Positions 17,141-29,063 of a stretch of 64,000 bases of DNA are shown here, piece after piece. This DNA is from Glutamicibacter arilaitensis Re117 (GTDB lineage: Bacteria; Actinomycetota; Actinomycetes; Actinomycetales; Micrococcaceae). Every line of letters begins with the position of its first letter. Within the stretch, counting starts at the first letter, position 1. The stretch spans positions 2,914,001 to 2,978,000 of the forward strand of contig NC_014550.1 in NCBI RefSeq assembly GCF_000197735.1. Direction: 5' to 3'. The position numbers and the translations under genes are program-made. The notes beneath the pieces were generated by a model, which did not search any database, was not told the origin of the DNA, and saw only the letters and a program-made list of their open reading frames with translations.

Positions 17141-18271
17141 TTAGGATTTCGCCCAACGTAGCAGGGCTGCGATTCCTGCTCCATCGGGCAGTAGCGAATC
17201 CGGGACGTAGCGAATACTTGCATCAGTCAGTGCGGTTGCCCGCAGCAGAACTTCTGGCGCTGGCCATTCTCCGAGGACCGACTCTGCGTGGTCTTCGCCT
17301 TCTTGATGGGCAATCCATGGTTCCGCGCTCAAGGCGCGCAGGGTGTGCTCGCTTTGATATTGGCCAACAAGCACCATTTCGGCCTGCGCTGATTGCAACG
17401 CAGTAACAACTTCGTCGAGCCCAACTGCTAGTTGCGCTCTTCCGTTGCCGGACTGGGCAGCGACCTTTGATTCCAATTCAGCCAGGGCATTGGCTTTCAC
17501 GTCCTCTACGAGCTTGGTAATTTGCGCATCAACATGCTTGGCATCTGCGCCGCCGGTGCGCGTATGCGAGTCGATGACGTCTACGTAATCCTTCAGTGTT
17601 CCAGGAAGGGCACCTAAGACTGCTTCACGAGCCTTGATATCGCCAGAAAGAATGATCAGGCGAACGAAGTTCTCGTTGGACATTTCACTGATTAGTTCGG
17701 CAACTTCATCCGCATTTCGACGAACCATCTCATCGGCTGCGGCCTGTGCCTTGGGCTGGTCGTATTCGCCGGGCACCTTGCGCGCATGGTGGATTTCCTC
17801 CGGTAATCCGACAATCCCGCGACTGCCCAGGCGTTCAGGGGACGCGGTGTTATACAGGTGTACCTCGCCTCCGTCCTTGCTCACCTCGGCTACGAGGTAG
17901 GAGAAGGATCCGCCACGAGATCGAGCCAGCGCCGTGAAGTTCGGGAACGGACCGACATCAACTGATGAATTGGAAACTTTCAGGCCTGGGATGACTTCGT
18001 TCAAGACGACTTCACCACCATGCACAGCTACGAACCTTGCTACTGGTGCTTTCAGTCCTTGGGCTGGCTCCAGTGCGCCGATTAATGCTTGGACATCGCC
18101 GGGCTGCGCCTGCTGGCTCTTGAGCAGCTTGGCCACCTCTTCAGGAAGTCGATCCGCCGCTTCTTGAGCGGCAGTGGTTCCTAACGATGCATCCACAAGA
18201 GCTGTACTCCATGAGCCACTTCTCCGATAAAGCGAAGCGTCGATTCCATTAGAATCCGCGCGTAGTGCCAT
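17141..18271 (-). CDS. baeRF family 2 / Rv2629-like (Balon-type) ribosome factor homologue
   Basis: A 376-aa protein matching the bacterial archaeo-eukaryotic release factor family 2 (Rv2629-like). Segments recognised are ARSRGGSFSYLVAEVSKDGGEVHLY (read in two parts near residues 120-145), IVGLPEEIHHARKVPGEY, NENFVRLIILSGD and the C-terminal LTDASIRYVPDSLLPDGAGIAALLRW block. Mycobacterial Rv2629/Msmeg1130 are homologues of Balon, an aeRF1-like protein that occupies the A site of hibernating ribosomes. The start at 18271 is set by AAGGGAG; GTG 18289 lacks a site. Monocistronic. Databases also label this family Vms1/Ankzf1-like peptidyl-tRNA hydrolase. Confidence 0.75.
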   Translation of the reverse strand: MALRADSNGIDASLYRRSGSWSTALVDASLGTTAAQEAADRLPEEVAKLLKSQQAQPGDVQALIGALEPAQGLKAPVARFVAVHGGEVVLNEVIPGLKVSNSSVDVGPFPNFTALARSRGGSFSYLVAEVSKDGGEVHLYNTASPERLGSRGIVGLPEEIHHARKVPGEYDQPKAQAAADEMVRRNADEVAELISEMSNENFVRLIILSGDIKAREAVLGALPGTLKDYVDVIDSHTRTGGADAKHVDAQITKLVEDVKANALAELESKVAAQSGNGRAQLAVGLDEVVTALQSAQAEMVLVGQYQSEHTLRALSAEPWIAHQEGEDHAESVLGEWPAPEVLLRATALTDASIRYVPDSLLPDGAGIAALLRWAKS

Positions 18272-18411
18272 GCTGACTCCCTTCCGCACGCGAGCCTTGG
18301 CCGCGATGCGACTAGATCCGTGGCACTAACCTAACATCACTATTCAGTGGCTGGAAGAGGTAACCAGAAACTATGTCGTTGTTTGGACGAAATCAGCAAG
18401 ATAAGAACTGT

Positions 18412-19521
18412 TTACCAATGGCCACGCCAGTATTGTGCAGGAGCTGCCATCTCGGCACCCAGCGCTTGGGCGGCACGGTTGGGCCATTGGGGATCGCCCA
18501 ACGCCGCACGCCCGATGCAGACCCCGTCAGCCTGCCCGGTCCCAACGATCTGTCCAGCCTGAGCCGGTTCGGTAATGACACCCACCGCGGTGACGAACGC
18601 ATCCTCCGGGAGCGCTTCTTTTACAGCCTGCGCCAACGGCACTTGGTATCCCGGACCAGAAGGTCCGTAGAACTTGCCAATGCCTGCACTGGACAGATCA
18701 AAGTGGCGCACCCCGAAGCCGTAAAGCTCCTTGGCAAGCTGGATCGTGTCAGCAATGACCCACCCTTCTTCAACCCAGTCTTCACCCGAGAAACGGATGC
18801 CCAAGGCCTTGTTCTCTGGCCACACAGCTGCCACAGCCTCGATGATTTCGCGTAGGTAACGAGTACGGTTTTCAAAGCTTCCACCGTATTCGTCGGTGCG
18901 CTTATTAGACAGCGGCGATAAGAACTGATGCACCAGATATCCGTGCGCAGCATGGATCTGGACCAGGTCGAAACCTGCAGCGTCGGCACGCTTGGCCCCC
19001 TGAGCCCAGTCCTGCACCGAGTCCTTGATCTGTGCTGTACTCATCTGTGTTGCCGGCTTCAGCCCGTAAAGCTCGCTCGGTGAGGAAGTGAAGGTTTCCC
19101 AACCGCCTTCTTCATCGCCGATGCTGCCCACTTTTCCTGCATCGGCCAAGTCTTTGAGCCAGCCATAGGTCGATGCCTTGGCTCCAGCATGTGCCAGCTG
19201 CACCCCTGGCACTGCCCCTTGGGAGCGAATGTATTGGGTAATCGGCTTCCACGCTTCGACCTGTTCTTCATTCCACAGACCGGTATCGCGATCGGAAATT
19301 CTGCCAGCAGCCACTACCGCTGTTGCTTCGGTAATCACCAGGGAGTACCCGCCATGGGCCATGGAGCCCAGGTGCGCCAAGTGCCACGCCGTTGGAACGC
19401 CATCGCGTTTTTCGACGGAGTATTGACACATGGGCGGAAGGACGACGCGGTTGCGCAGCTTCAGGCCTTCGCCGCTTCTGGTAGGGATGGTGACAGGCGC
19501 AAAGAGTTGGCTTTGGGGCAT
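18412..19521 (-). CDS. NADH:flavin oxidoreductase, old yellow enzyme (YqjM-like)
   Basis: A 369-aa FMN-binding TIM-barrel ene-reductase. It shows NRVVLPPMCQYS at the N-terminus (the Cys typical of YqjM-type enzymes), WHLAHLGSMAHGGYSLVITEATAV, GVQLAHAGAKAS, and the strong family motif IHAAHGYLVHQFLSPLSNKR continuing as TDEYGGSFENR. Such enzymes reduce activated C=C bonds of enals, enones or nitro compounds; the natural substrate is usually unknown. It is 58 bp from the mgtE stop on the same strand and probably has its own promoter. Confidence 0.92.
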   Translation of the reverse strand: MPQSQLFAPVTIPTRSGEGLKLRNRVVLPPMCQYSVEKRDGVPTAWHLAHLGSMAHGGYSLVITEATAVVAAGRISDRDTGLWNEEQVEAWKPITQYIRSQGAVPGVQLAHAGAKASTYGWLKDLADAGKVGSIGDEEGGWETFTSSPSELYGLKPATQMSTAQIKDSVQDWAQGAKRADAAGFDLVQIHAAHGYLVHQFLSPLSNKRTDEYGGSFENRTRYLREIIEAVAAVWPENKALGIRFSGEDWVEEGWVIADTIQLAKELYGFGVRHFDLSSAGIGKFYGPSGPGYQVPLAQAVKEALPEDAFVTAVGVITEPAQAGQIVGTGQADGVCIGRAALGDPQWPNRAAQALGAEMAAPAQYWRGHW

Positions 19522-19579
19522 ACCTAGTACGACACTGGCGTAGCCGAATTTATTCCTTGCACGACACTGCGACTAGAGG

Positions 19580-20935
19580 CTATCCAAGAATGAGTACAGC
19601 AACAGAAAGGTAGACGATCAGTCCGGCAGCATCAACGAAGGTTGAGATGAACGGGTTGGAGAACACTGCAGGGTCCACCTTGAAGAATTTTCCGATAATC
19701 GGCATCACCCCGCCAATGGCAGCAGCAATACTGCACAGGGCCAATAGGCTAATCCCGATCACCAAACCGATGCGCGGGTCGAAAATGATTCCGGTAATGG
19801 CCCATGCCGCTGCGCCTAGGCAAGACCCCAAGGCCGCACCAATGCGCACCTCGCGCAGCAGGACCCTCCAGAAATCGCTTCCCCTCACATCGCCCATAGC
19901 CAAGGCACGAGTCACCGTGGTTGCCGCTTGGTTTCCGGTGTTGCCTCCGATCCCTACGATCAGCGGGATGAACAAGCTGAGCACCACCATGGACTCCAGA
20001 GTCTCCTCGAAACTGGAGAGCACTTTGACCGTCAAGGTTGCACCGATGGCCAGCACCAGCAGCCAGGTGATGCGGGCTTTGACCAATTGGCGCAGCGGCG
20101 TCCCCAGATATGGCCGGTACAGCGGTTCTGCTCCGGCGCTTCGTGCTGTGCGGCGTTCCTCCGCATCCTCCAAGATCTGGATCGCCACGGGCAGGCTTAC
20201 TACTCCAAGCAAGCGCCCTTCCTGGTCAAGCACCGGCAGCAAGCTCAGTTTCTGGTCTGTCGCCAAGCGGGCGGCCTTTATTTCGGCATCGGTGGCTTGA
20301 ATGCTGGGGCTCGGGCGGTACAGTTCGGCTACAGGCCTTTGGGCAGGTTCGGTGAGCAGTTTGCTCAGCTTGAGCGCTCCCAGAAGCCGGCGTTCATTAT
20401 CAATCACCATGATCAGCCCGGGTTGTTCTGTCCGCTCCAGCTGCGAGCTGAGGCGTTCTATGGTTTGGGCTACTGAAAGCTGGGGGTGGGTCGCCAAGAA
20501 TTCCGGATTCATGGTACGTCCAACACTGGCTTCCGGGTATCCCAGGAGGATTCCCGTTGATTGGCGTTCGTCCTTGGATAGTCCGGCCAATAGTTTGGTG
20601 GCCACGATTGCGGGCAGTTCATCAAGCAGCGCTACCCTTCCGGCAACCCCAAGCTGGGTGAAAGCATCGATGACCGTTTCTGATTGCAGCGAACGTACCA
20701 GTTCGGCTTGCACCGCGGCATCGAGCTCTTGGAATACTCGTACCGCAGTTTGCTTATCGAGCAGACGGTAGGCCACTGCTGCGTCGGTTGCATCCAACGC
20801 TACGAGATGTGCGACGCATTGTGCGGTTCCCAAACCGGCAAGCAGGGCCGCGGCGAGGTGGAGATCTGCGCGATTCAGGTGTGAGCGCAGGGTGCAGGAA
20901 ATAGTAGAGAAGTCTACCTTTTCTGGTGAGATCAT
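19580..20935 (-). CDS. mgtE: Magnesium transporter MgtE
   Basis: A 451-aa protein with the full MgtE layout. The N-terminal superhelical domain contains VLLDELPAIVATKLL-like repeats, followed by two CBS domains (about 130-255) that sense cytosolic Mg2+. Five C-terminal helices form the pore, with IVGIGGNTGNQAATTVTRALAMGD as the ion-selective signature. The leader upstream is long and structured (separate entry), suggesting post-initiation control. The Shine-Dalgarno sequence before ATG 20935 is weak. Confidence 0.93.
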   Translation of the reverse strand: MISPEKVDFSTISCTLRSHLNRADLHLAAALLAGLGTAQCVAHLVALDATDAAVAYRLLDKQTAVRVFQELDAAVQAELVRSLQSETVIDAFTQLGVAGRVALLDELPAIVATKLLAGLSKDERQSTGILLGYPEASVGRTMNPEFLATHPQLSVAQTIERLSSQLERTEQPGLIMVIDNERRLLGALKLSKLLTEPAQRPVAELYRPSPSIQATDAEIKAARLATDQKLSLLPVLDQEGRLLGVVSLPVAIQILEDAEERRTARSAGAEPLYRPYLGTPLRQLVKARITWLLVLAIGATLTVKVLSSFEETLESMVVLSLFIPLIVGIGGNTGNQAATTVTRALAMGDVRGSDFWRVLLREVRIGAALGSCLGAAAWAITGIIFDPRIGLVIGISLLALCSIAAAIGGVMPIIGKFFKVDPAVFSNPFISTFVDAAGLIVYLSVAVLILG

Positions 20936-21131
20936 GAGTTTGGTCCAAACGGCTCATTTGGCGCAGGAATACGGTCCTGCCAGCAACTTCTCACCGCTTT
21001 ATCACCATGAGAAAACAGGGAGATAAATCAGTCAATATTTGCGTTCAGGTCTTTGCGCCGGTGACATGGATAAGAGTCACGAACTCGAGGGGATCTCATG
21101 GCTTGGGGCGTGCCCGATGAGGCTGCTTCAG

Positions 21132-21185
21132 CTACGAATTTCCGGGTGAGTTCGTGTGCATAGATCGACTAGAACTGTCTTCCAC
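21132..21185 (-). CDS. Putative 17-aa leader ORF of mgtE
   Basis: A GTG start (21183-21185) lies 8 bases after GGGAGGTGAGC-type ribosome binding sequence and opens an 18-codon frame (MEDSSSRSMHTNSPGNS) ending at TAG. The frame overlaps the 5' arm of the CACGAACTC stem, so ribosome movement through it would alter leader folding. This is a pattern-based proposal with no protein-level support. Confidence 0.3.
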   Translation of the reverse strand: MEDSSSRSMHTNSPGNS

Positions 21186-21300
21186 GACGCTCACCTCCCT
21201 GGGTTAGTTTGCGAATATACGCAGTGGGCCTACGTCAAGTTCTATCAGGAAATACGGAGCATTGCTCCACCGTAGGGCCAAGATCACGTTTAACTAACGC

Positions 21301-21326
21301 GGGAGGCCGGCAAAAGCCGACCTCCC
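21301..21326 (-). terminator. Hairpin after sdaA
   Basis: Stem GGGAGG/CCTCCC plus CGGC/GCCG with one mismatch and an AAAA loop, 24 bp past the sdaA stop. The following minus-strand sequence has only a weak T-rich run. Confidence 0.6.
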
Positions 21327-21349
21327 GCCAACAGGCTACTACTGGAAAA

Positions 21350-22759
21350 CTAGCATTCAACTACGTTGACGGCCAGGCCGCCCATGGCAGTTTCCTTGTA
21401 CTTGTCGCTCATGTCCTTGCCGGTTTCGCGCATGGTGATGATGACTTCATCCAGGGTAACGTGGTGCTCGCCGTCGCCCATCAGGGCCATCTTCGCAGCG
21501 TTCACTGCCTTCGAAGCGGCGATCGCATTGCGCTCGATGCATGGGATCTGCACGAGGCCGCCGATTGGGTCGCAGGTAAGTCCGAGATTGTGTTCCATCG
21601 CGATTTCCGCGGCGTTCTCGACCTGGGCGGGGGTGCCACCAAGGATTTCGGCAAGGCCGCCGGCAGCCATGGAGGATGCCGAACCGACTTCACCCTGGCA
21701 GCCGACTTCAGCACCGGAGATCGAGGCCTGTTCCTTGTACAGCACGCCGACAGCACCGGCTGTCAGCAGGAAGCGGACAACCGCGTCATGCTTTTCTTCT
21801 TCGTTCCAGTACTTGGCACCCGGAGCGTAGTGGGTGGCATAGAACAGTACCGCTGGGATGATGCCCGCTGCACCGTTGGTTGGCGCCGTGACGACTCGTC
21901 CGCCGGAAGCATTTTCTTCGTTCACTGCAAGTGCGACCAGGTTGATCCATTCCTGCCAGTAGACCGGATCCCGGTCCTTGTCTTCCTTGCGCAGGCGTTC
22001 GTGCCATTCCGGTGCACGGCGGCGAACCTTCAGGCCGCCTGGCAGTACTCCGGTGCGTTCCAGCGCCGAGTCCTTGCAGGCTTCCATCACTTCATAGATG
22101 TGGACCAGGCCATTGCGGATTTCTTCGCGGGAACGGTAGGCCATTTCATTGGCCATCATGATGTCGGCAATGGACAGACCGGTTTCCTTCACATGCTCCA
22201 ACAGCTTGGCTGCCGTAGTGAAGGGATATGGCTGCTTGTTCAGTTTGGCTTCGAGGTTTTTCTCAATGCGGTCTTCGGCGCCTTCGCGCACGATGAAACC
22301 GCCGCCGACGGAGAAGAAGGTTTCATTGGCTAGTTCGTTGCCCTCAGCGTCGAGGGCGATGAACTTCACGCCGTTGGTGTGGCGTGGGAGGACAGTCAGC
22401 GGGTGCTGGACCATGTCTTCGACCTTGTAGTCCAAGTCTTTGCGATGCTCCAGCTGTTCTGCCAAGCGCAGGGTGCCGGTAGCTTCCATGTCGGCCAACC
22501 GCTCATCAACCTGAGCTGGGAGCACGGTTTCCGGTTCAAAGCCTTCAAGACCAAGCATGATTGCGGTGAAGGTTCCGTGGCCGCGTCCGGTAGCGGCCAA
22601 GGAGCCGTAGACATCGACTCGGATATTTTCCAGCGCGTCGAGTTTGTCGTCGCGGATTACTTGAGCAATGAATGCGTGTGCTGCACGCATTGGCCCCACG
22701 GTGTGGCTGGACGATGGTCCGATGCCAACCGAGAAAAGATCGAATACGCTAACCGCCAT
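21350..22759 (-). CDS. sdaA: L-serine ammonia-lyase (L-serine dehydratase)
   Basis: A 469-aa single-chain iron-sulfur serine dehydratase converting L-serine to pyruvate and ammonia. The N-terminal beta domain starts [20 protein letters not shown]. The C-terminal alpha domain has [25 protein letters not shown] (cluster Cys) and [19 protein letters not shown] (two more cluster Cys). AAGGAT precedes the start. It is the last gene of the gcvPTH-glyA-sdaA group, separated from glyA by 188 bp that contain a hairpin, so it may be partly uncoupled. It completes a route from glycine through serine to pyruvate. Confidence 0.95.
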   Translation of the reverse strand: MAVSVFDLFSVGIGPSSSHTVGPMRAAHAFIAQVIRDDKLDALENIRVDVYGSLAATGRGHGTFTAIMLGLEGFEPETVLPAQVDERLADMEATGTLRLAEQLEHRKDLDYKVEDMVQHPLTVLPRHTNGVKFIALDAEGNELANETFFSVGGGFIVREGAEDRIEKNLEAKLNKQPYPFTTAAKLLEHVKETGLSIADIMMANEMAYRSREEIRNGLVHIYEVMEACKDSALERTGVLPGGLKVRRRAPEWHERLRKEDKDRDPVYWQEWINLVALAVNEENASGGRVVTAPTNGAAGIIPAVLFYATHYAPGAKYWNEEEKHDAVVRFLLTAGAVGVLYKEQASISGAEVGCQGEVGSASSMAAGGLAEILGGTPAQVENAAEIAMEHNLGLTCDPIGGLVQIPCIERNAIAASKAVNAAKMALMGDGEHHVTLDEVIITMRETGKDMSDKYKETAMGGLAVNVVEC

Positions 22760-22892
22760 GGCGGGTCACATCCTTAGAACTTGGGTAATCCGTGAATTCG
22801 AGTTCCGGATCATTGGAATGTAGTTCCAGAGCTGTGCAGTGCGCTGCATGTCTCGGTGACGCGGTGCGCTGCTCTGGGTGATGAAAGACCGC

Positions 22893-22928
22893 GGGCCCGA
22901 AAAGCGAATGATTCCACTTTCCGGGCCC
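22893..22928 (-). terminator. Hairpin between glyA and sdaA
   Basis: GGGCCCGAAAAG (22893-22904) pairs with CTTTCCGGGCCC (22917-22928) over 12 bp with one G-U, 19 bp past the glyA stop. On the transcribed strand the loop is TGGAATCATTCG. There is no long T-run, so it may attenuate rather than fully stop transcription into sdaA. Confidence 0.6.
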
Positions 22929-22947
22929 ACATCTTCACGAGGTGATG

Positions 22948-24270
22948 TTACTCGGAAACCTTAGCCAGCTCCGGGTACAGCGGGTGAGCCTCGGCGAGCT
23001 TCAGAACACGTTCTTTCAGCTCTGGCAGCGCAGCAGTGTTGCCTTCTGCGCCGGCGATCAACGTCTGCGCAATGATCTCCGCAACCTCAGCAAACGCAGC
23101 CTCAGAGAAACCACGAGTAGCCAACGCAGGAGTACCAATACGCAAACCCGAAGTCACCATCGGCGGACGAGGATCAAACGGCACCGAATTACGGTTCACC
23201 GTAATCTCCACCTGAGCCAACAAATCCTCAGCCTGCTGCCCATCAAGCTCCGACTCACGCAGATCAACCAACACCAAATGCACATCAGTGCCACCAGTCA
23301 GAACGCTAATGCCCTGAGCCGACACATCAGCCCGGGTCAAACGCTCAGCAAGAATCTTCGCCCCAGCCAAAGTACGCGCCTGGCGCTCCTTGAACTCCTG
23401 GGATGCAGCAATCTTGAAAGCCACAGCCTTGCCAGCAATCACATGCTCCAACGGACCACCCTGCTGACCAGGGAACACCGCAGAATTCAGCTTCTTCGCA
23501 ATCTCAGCATCATTCGAGAGGATAATGCCGCCACGAGGACCAGCAAGAGTCTTATGCGTAGTCGACGTCACCACATGCGCATGAGGCACCGGCGACGGAT
23601 GCAACCCTGCAGCCACCAAGCCAGCGAAGTGAGCCATATCCACGAACAAGTACGCGCCGACCTTGTCAGCAATCTCGCGGAAACGCTTGAAGTCCAACTG
23701 GCGTGGGTACGCCGACCAGCCAGCAACAATCATCTTCGGCTGCTTCTCCACAGCAAGGCGCTCCACCTCGTCCATGTCCACTTCATAAGTTTCCTCGTCC
23801 ACACCGTAAGGAACGATGTTGAACAAGCGGCCCGAGAAGTTCAGCTTCATGCCATGGGTCAAGTGACCACCATGAGCCAGGTTCAAACCCAGCACGGTAT
23901 CGCCCGGGCGGACCAGAGCGTGGTACACCGACGCATTAGCCTGAGCACCGGAGTGAGGCTGCACATTAGCGAACTTCGCACCGAACAATTCCTTGATGCG
24001 CTCGATAGCCAACGTCTCAATCACGTCAACCTCTTCGCACCCGCCGTAGTAACGGCGGCCCGGGTAGCCTTCGGCGTACTTGTTGGTCAGTACCGAACCC
24101 TGCGCCTGCATCACTGCCTGCGCGGTGTGGTTCTCCGACGCGATCATTTCCAGACCGCGCTGCTGGCGAGCCAGCTCAGCGTCGATACGCTGCGCCACCT
24201 CCGGGTCCAGCGAAGCCAGCGACTGAGTCAGCGATGCTGCTGCAACGGATTCAAAAGTCTGGTTGCTCAT
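22948..24270 (-). CDS. glyA: Serine hydroxymethyltransferase
   Basis: A 440-aa PLP enzyme interconverting serine and glycine with tetrahydrofolate one-carbon units. Hallmarks are [62 protein letters not shown] and the PLP Lys in [14 protein letters not shown]. Its ATG overlaps the gcvH stop by one base (TAATG), so translation is coupled to gcvH. It receives methylene-THF from the glycine cleavage system encoded just upstream and would turn a second glycine into serine. Confidence 0.97.
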   Translation of the reverse strand: MSNQTFESVAAASLTQSLASLDPEVAQRIDAELARQQRGLEMIASENHTAQAVMQAQGSVLTNKYAEGYPGRRYYGGCEEVDVIETLAIERIKELFGAKFANVQPHSGAQANASVYHALVRPGDTVLGLNLAHGGHLTHGMKLNFSGRLFNIVPYGVDEETYEVDMDEVERLAVEKQPKMIVAGWSAYPRQLDFKRFREIADKVGAYLFVDMAHFAGLVAAGLHPSPVPHAHVVTSTTHKTLAGPRGGIILSNDAEIAKKLNSAVFPGQQGGPLEHVIAGKAVAFKIAASQEFKERQARTLAGAKILAERLTRADVSAQGISVLTGGTDVHLVLVDLRESELDGQQAEDLLAQVEITVNRNSVPFDPRPPMVTSGLRIGTPALATRGFSEAAFAEVAEIIAQTLIAGAEGNTAALPELKERVLKLAEAHPLYPELAKVSE

Positions 24271-24650
24271 TACTCGACGTTTCCACCGTTCGTGCTAGCG
24301 TAGTCGGCTGCCGAGAGCAGCGGTCCTTCTTCGGCGACCTCAACGGTGAACAGCCAGCCGGCGCCGTATGGGTCTTCGTTCAGGATGGCTGGGTTATCTA
24401 CTGCCTCGTCGTTGATGGCAACAATGGTGCCGGTCACGGGCGAGTACAGGTCGGAAACCGACTTGGTCGATTCAACTTCGCCACAGGTCTCGCCTGCGGT
24501 TACGGTGTCGCCAACCTCTGGCAGGTCTACGTAGACCACGTCGCCCAGGGCGTCTGCGGCAACCTGGGTGATGCCGACCTTTGCTGGCGATGCTGCATCG
24601 ATCCACTCGTGCTCAGCCGAGTAGCGCAATGACGAAAGAACTTTACTCAC
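24270..24650 (-). CDS. gcvH: Glycine cleavage system H protein
   Basis: A 126-aa lipoyl carrier with the family motif [19 protein letters not shown]63 is the lipoylated Lys. It shuttles the aminomethyl group between GcvP, GcvT and lipoamide dehydrogenase. The start is GTG, preceded by GGAGAGGAAATACC. A short GGGCC/GGCCC hairpin lies in the 61-bp gap after gcvT. Confidence 0.96.
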   Translation of the reverse strand: MSKVLSSLRYSAEHEWIDAASPAKVGITQVAADALGDVVYVDLPEVGDTVTAGETCGEVESTKSVSDLYSPVTGTIVAINDEAVDNPAILNEDPYGAGWLFTVEVAEEGPLLSAADYASTNGGNVE

Positions 24651-24711
24651 GGTATTTCCTCTCCCAAGGGAATTTAGCGGGCCTTCAGCTTGGCCCTACT
24701 GATGTTTAACG

Positions 24712-25839
24712 TTACTTGGCTCGGGTGTAGAACGGCAGTTCGACGACGACAAAAGGCAAAGTCTTACCACGAAGATCTACTTCTAGCTCGGTACCAACTT
24801 CACCGAATTCGGCATCGACATAACCCAGTGCTACTGGGTAGCCCAGGGTTGGCGATGGCTGGCCGGAGGTGATTTCACCAATGGTCGCGCCATCTTTAAC
24901 AATCGCGTAACCTCCGCGTCCAGCGCGCTTGCCCAGACCCTTGAGGCCAACTAGCTTGCGCGCCGGGGTGGCACCGCGCAGGGCTTCAAGTGCCTCTCGT
25001 CCGACGAAGTTCTCTTCCTTCTTGAAGGAGACAACCGGGCCGAAGCCCGCATCGAACGGGGTGCGTTCCAGTGAGAGCTCGTTGCCGTACAGCGGCATGC
25101 CCGCTTCCAGGCGCAGCGAGTCGCGGGAAGCCAGGCCGCAAGGAACCAGCTCGTGGTCCTTGCCGGCTTCAACGGTCTTCTCCCACATGGCTGCTGCATC
25201 TTCGTTTTCGATGATCAGCTCGAAGCCGTCTTCGCCGGTGTAGCCGGTGCGGGCCAGCAGCACGTTGATGCCGCCAAGCACTACGTTCACAGCTGCGTAA
25301 TATTTCAGCTCGGTCACGGCCTGGACGGTGGCTTCGTCGGCAGATAGGTTCTTCAGGATCGCTTCAGCGTTTGGTCCCTGGACTGCGATCAGCGACTGGC
25401 GATCCGAGGCGTCGTCAACGACCACGTCGAAGCCAGCGGCGCGGGCAGCCAGTTCGGCTGCAACCACTGGAGCGTTGCCGGCGTTTGGAACCACGAGGAA
25501 CTTTTCCTCTTCGAGACGGTAGACGATCAGATCATCAATGATCTTGCCTTCGGCGTTCAGGATCAGCGAGTACTTAGCCTTGCCGACCTTCATCACGTTC
25601 AGGTTGCCTGCCAGCGCGGTGTTCAGCGCCTTGCCAGCTTCTGGACCGGTCAGGTAGACCTCGCCCATGTGCGAGAGGTCGAACAGGCCGGCGGTGGAGC
25701 GTACTGCCTTGTGCTCGGCCAGTTCCGAACCGTACTTCAGTGGCATGTCCCAGCCGCCGAAGTCGGTGAAGTTGGCGCCGAGCTCTTCGTGCTGCGCGTG
25801 CAGTGCGGTGTGCTTGAGTGCTTGGGTAGTCTCAGTCAT
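24712..25839 (-). CDS. gcvT: Glycine cleavage system aminomethyltransferase (T protein)
   Basis: A 375-aa folate-binding T protein. It shows NFTDFGGWDMPLKYGSELAEH and FDLSHMGEVYLTGPEA at the N-terminus, the folate-site RTGYTGEDGFELI segment, and the C-terminal GEITSGQPSPTLGYPVALGYV barrel. It moves the methylene carbon from the H-protein aminomethyl arm to tetrahydrofolate and releases ammonia. AAGGAAGAG precedes the start, 13 bp after the gcvP stop. Confidence 0.96.
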   Translation of the reverse strand: MTETTQALKHTALHAQHEELGANFTDFGGWDMPLKYGSELAEHKAVRSTAGLFDLSHMGEVYLTGPEAGKALNTALAGNLNVMKVGKAKYSLILNAEGKIIDDLIVYRLEEEKFLVVPNAGNAPVVAAELAARAAGFDVVVDDASDRQSLIAVQGPNAEAILKNLSADEATVQAVTELKYYAAVNVVLGGINVLLARTGYTGEDGFELIIENEDAAAMWEKTVEAGKDHELVPCGLASRDSLRLEAGMPLYGNELSLERTPFDAGFGPVVSFKKEENFVGREALEALRGATPARKLVGLKGLGKRAGRGGYAIVKDGATIGEITSGQPSPTLGYPVALGYVDAEFGEVGTELEVDLRGKTLPFVVVELPFYTRAK

Positions 25840-25852
25840 CTCTAACTCTTCC

Positions 25853-28699
<2,847 letters not shown>

Positions 28700-28764
28700 G
28701 GTGCTGGTATCTCCATGGGATCTGTCTTGGCGCATGCCAAAGGAAGGTCTTTTTACCTCCCCAT

Positions 28765-28955
28765 CCCTGTTGCATAACCTGAGAGTTTTACGCATCCAGC
28801 AAACTAAGCCGGACACTTGCACCTTCGGTGAACCGGAACGGGCCGGTTTCTTTCCAGAGTTGCCTCGTGATGGCGGTACGGGTGCCTGAGAGTTTCCTGG
28901 GGAGGAATTGCTCCTACGGCGCCCGTCCATGGTGTGAACGGGACTCTCCCGCCAT
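28765..28955 (-). ncRNA. Tandem glycine riboswitch
   Basis: The minus-strand leader of gcvP shows two glycine aptamers in series. The first runs from about 28955 (GGGAGAGTCCCG...) through GCCGTAGGAGCAA to CTCTCAGGCACC near 28880. The second runs from about 28866 (AACTCTGGAAAG) through CACCGAAGGTGCAA to AAAACTCTCAGGT near 28779. These conserved blocks are diagnostic for the class. Glycine binding is expected to turn on the downstream glycine catabolic genes. Confidence 0.92.
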
Positions 28956-29001
28956 CCGTCTGTGGCGTGTGCTGCGGGTCGGAGACCTGCAGGACACAAC
29001 C

Positions 29002-29029
29002 ATGTTACCTGCCCCGCTCCGAAGGTCAA
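29002..29029 (-). promoter_or_regulatory. Promoter of the gcv cluster
   Basis: On the minus strand TTGACC (29024-29029) and TAACAT (29002-29007) are separated by 16 bp, about 45 bp before the first riboswitch aptamer. Confidence 0.55.
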
Positions 29030-29063
29030 ACAGGAGCAGCGCCAGGAAAAGTCATAAATGTAT

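Larger units (their letters stand above)
20936..21349 (-). promoter_or_regulatory. 414-bp structured leader/intergenic region upstream of mgtE
   Basis: CACGAACTC (21078-21086) and GAGTTCGTG (21148-21156) form a perfect 9-bp closing stem around about 60 nt. A smaller hairpin GTGAC/GTCAC spans 21061-21080. On the minus strand a 17-codon frame with GGGAGGTGAGC upstream overlaps the 5' arm (see next entry). Part of the element (CCCGGAAA) recalls the M-box but the rest does not align, so I do not call an M-box. At the far right, 21301-21326 is a hairpin (GGGAGG/CCTCCC with an AAAA loop) probably ending sdaA transcription. Confidence 0.4.

Noticed and set aside
20936..21349. M-box riboswitch before mgtE
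   Set aside because: Only a short CCCGGAAA match; the other conserved M-box blocks are missing, so only a structured leader is reported.
22942..24303. 453-codon plus-strand frame rich in Arg, His and Gln
   Set aside because: Antisense to glyA, which has all SHMT motifs; composition is that of a shadow frame.
28700..29029. N-terminal extension of gcvP by 110 codons
   Set aside because: The extension only reads through the glycine riboswitch; the conserved P-protein start and ribosome binding site are at 28699.
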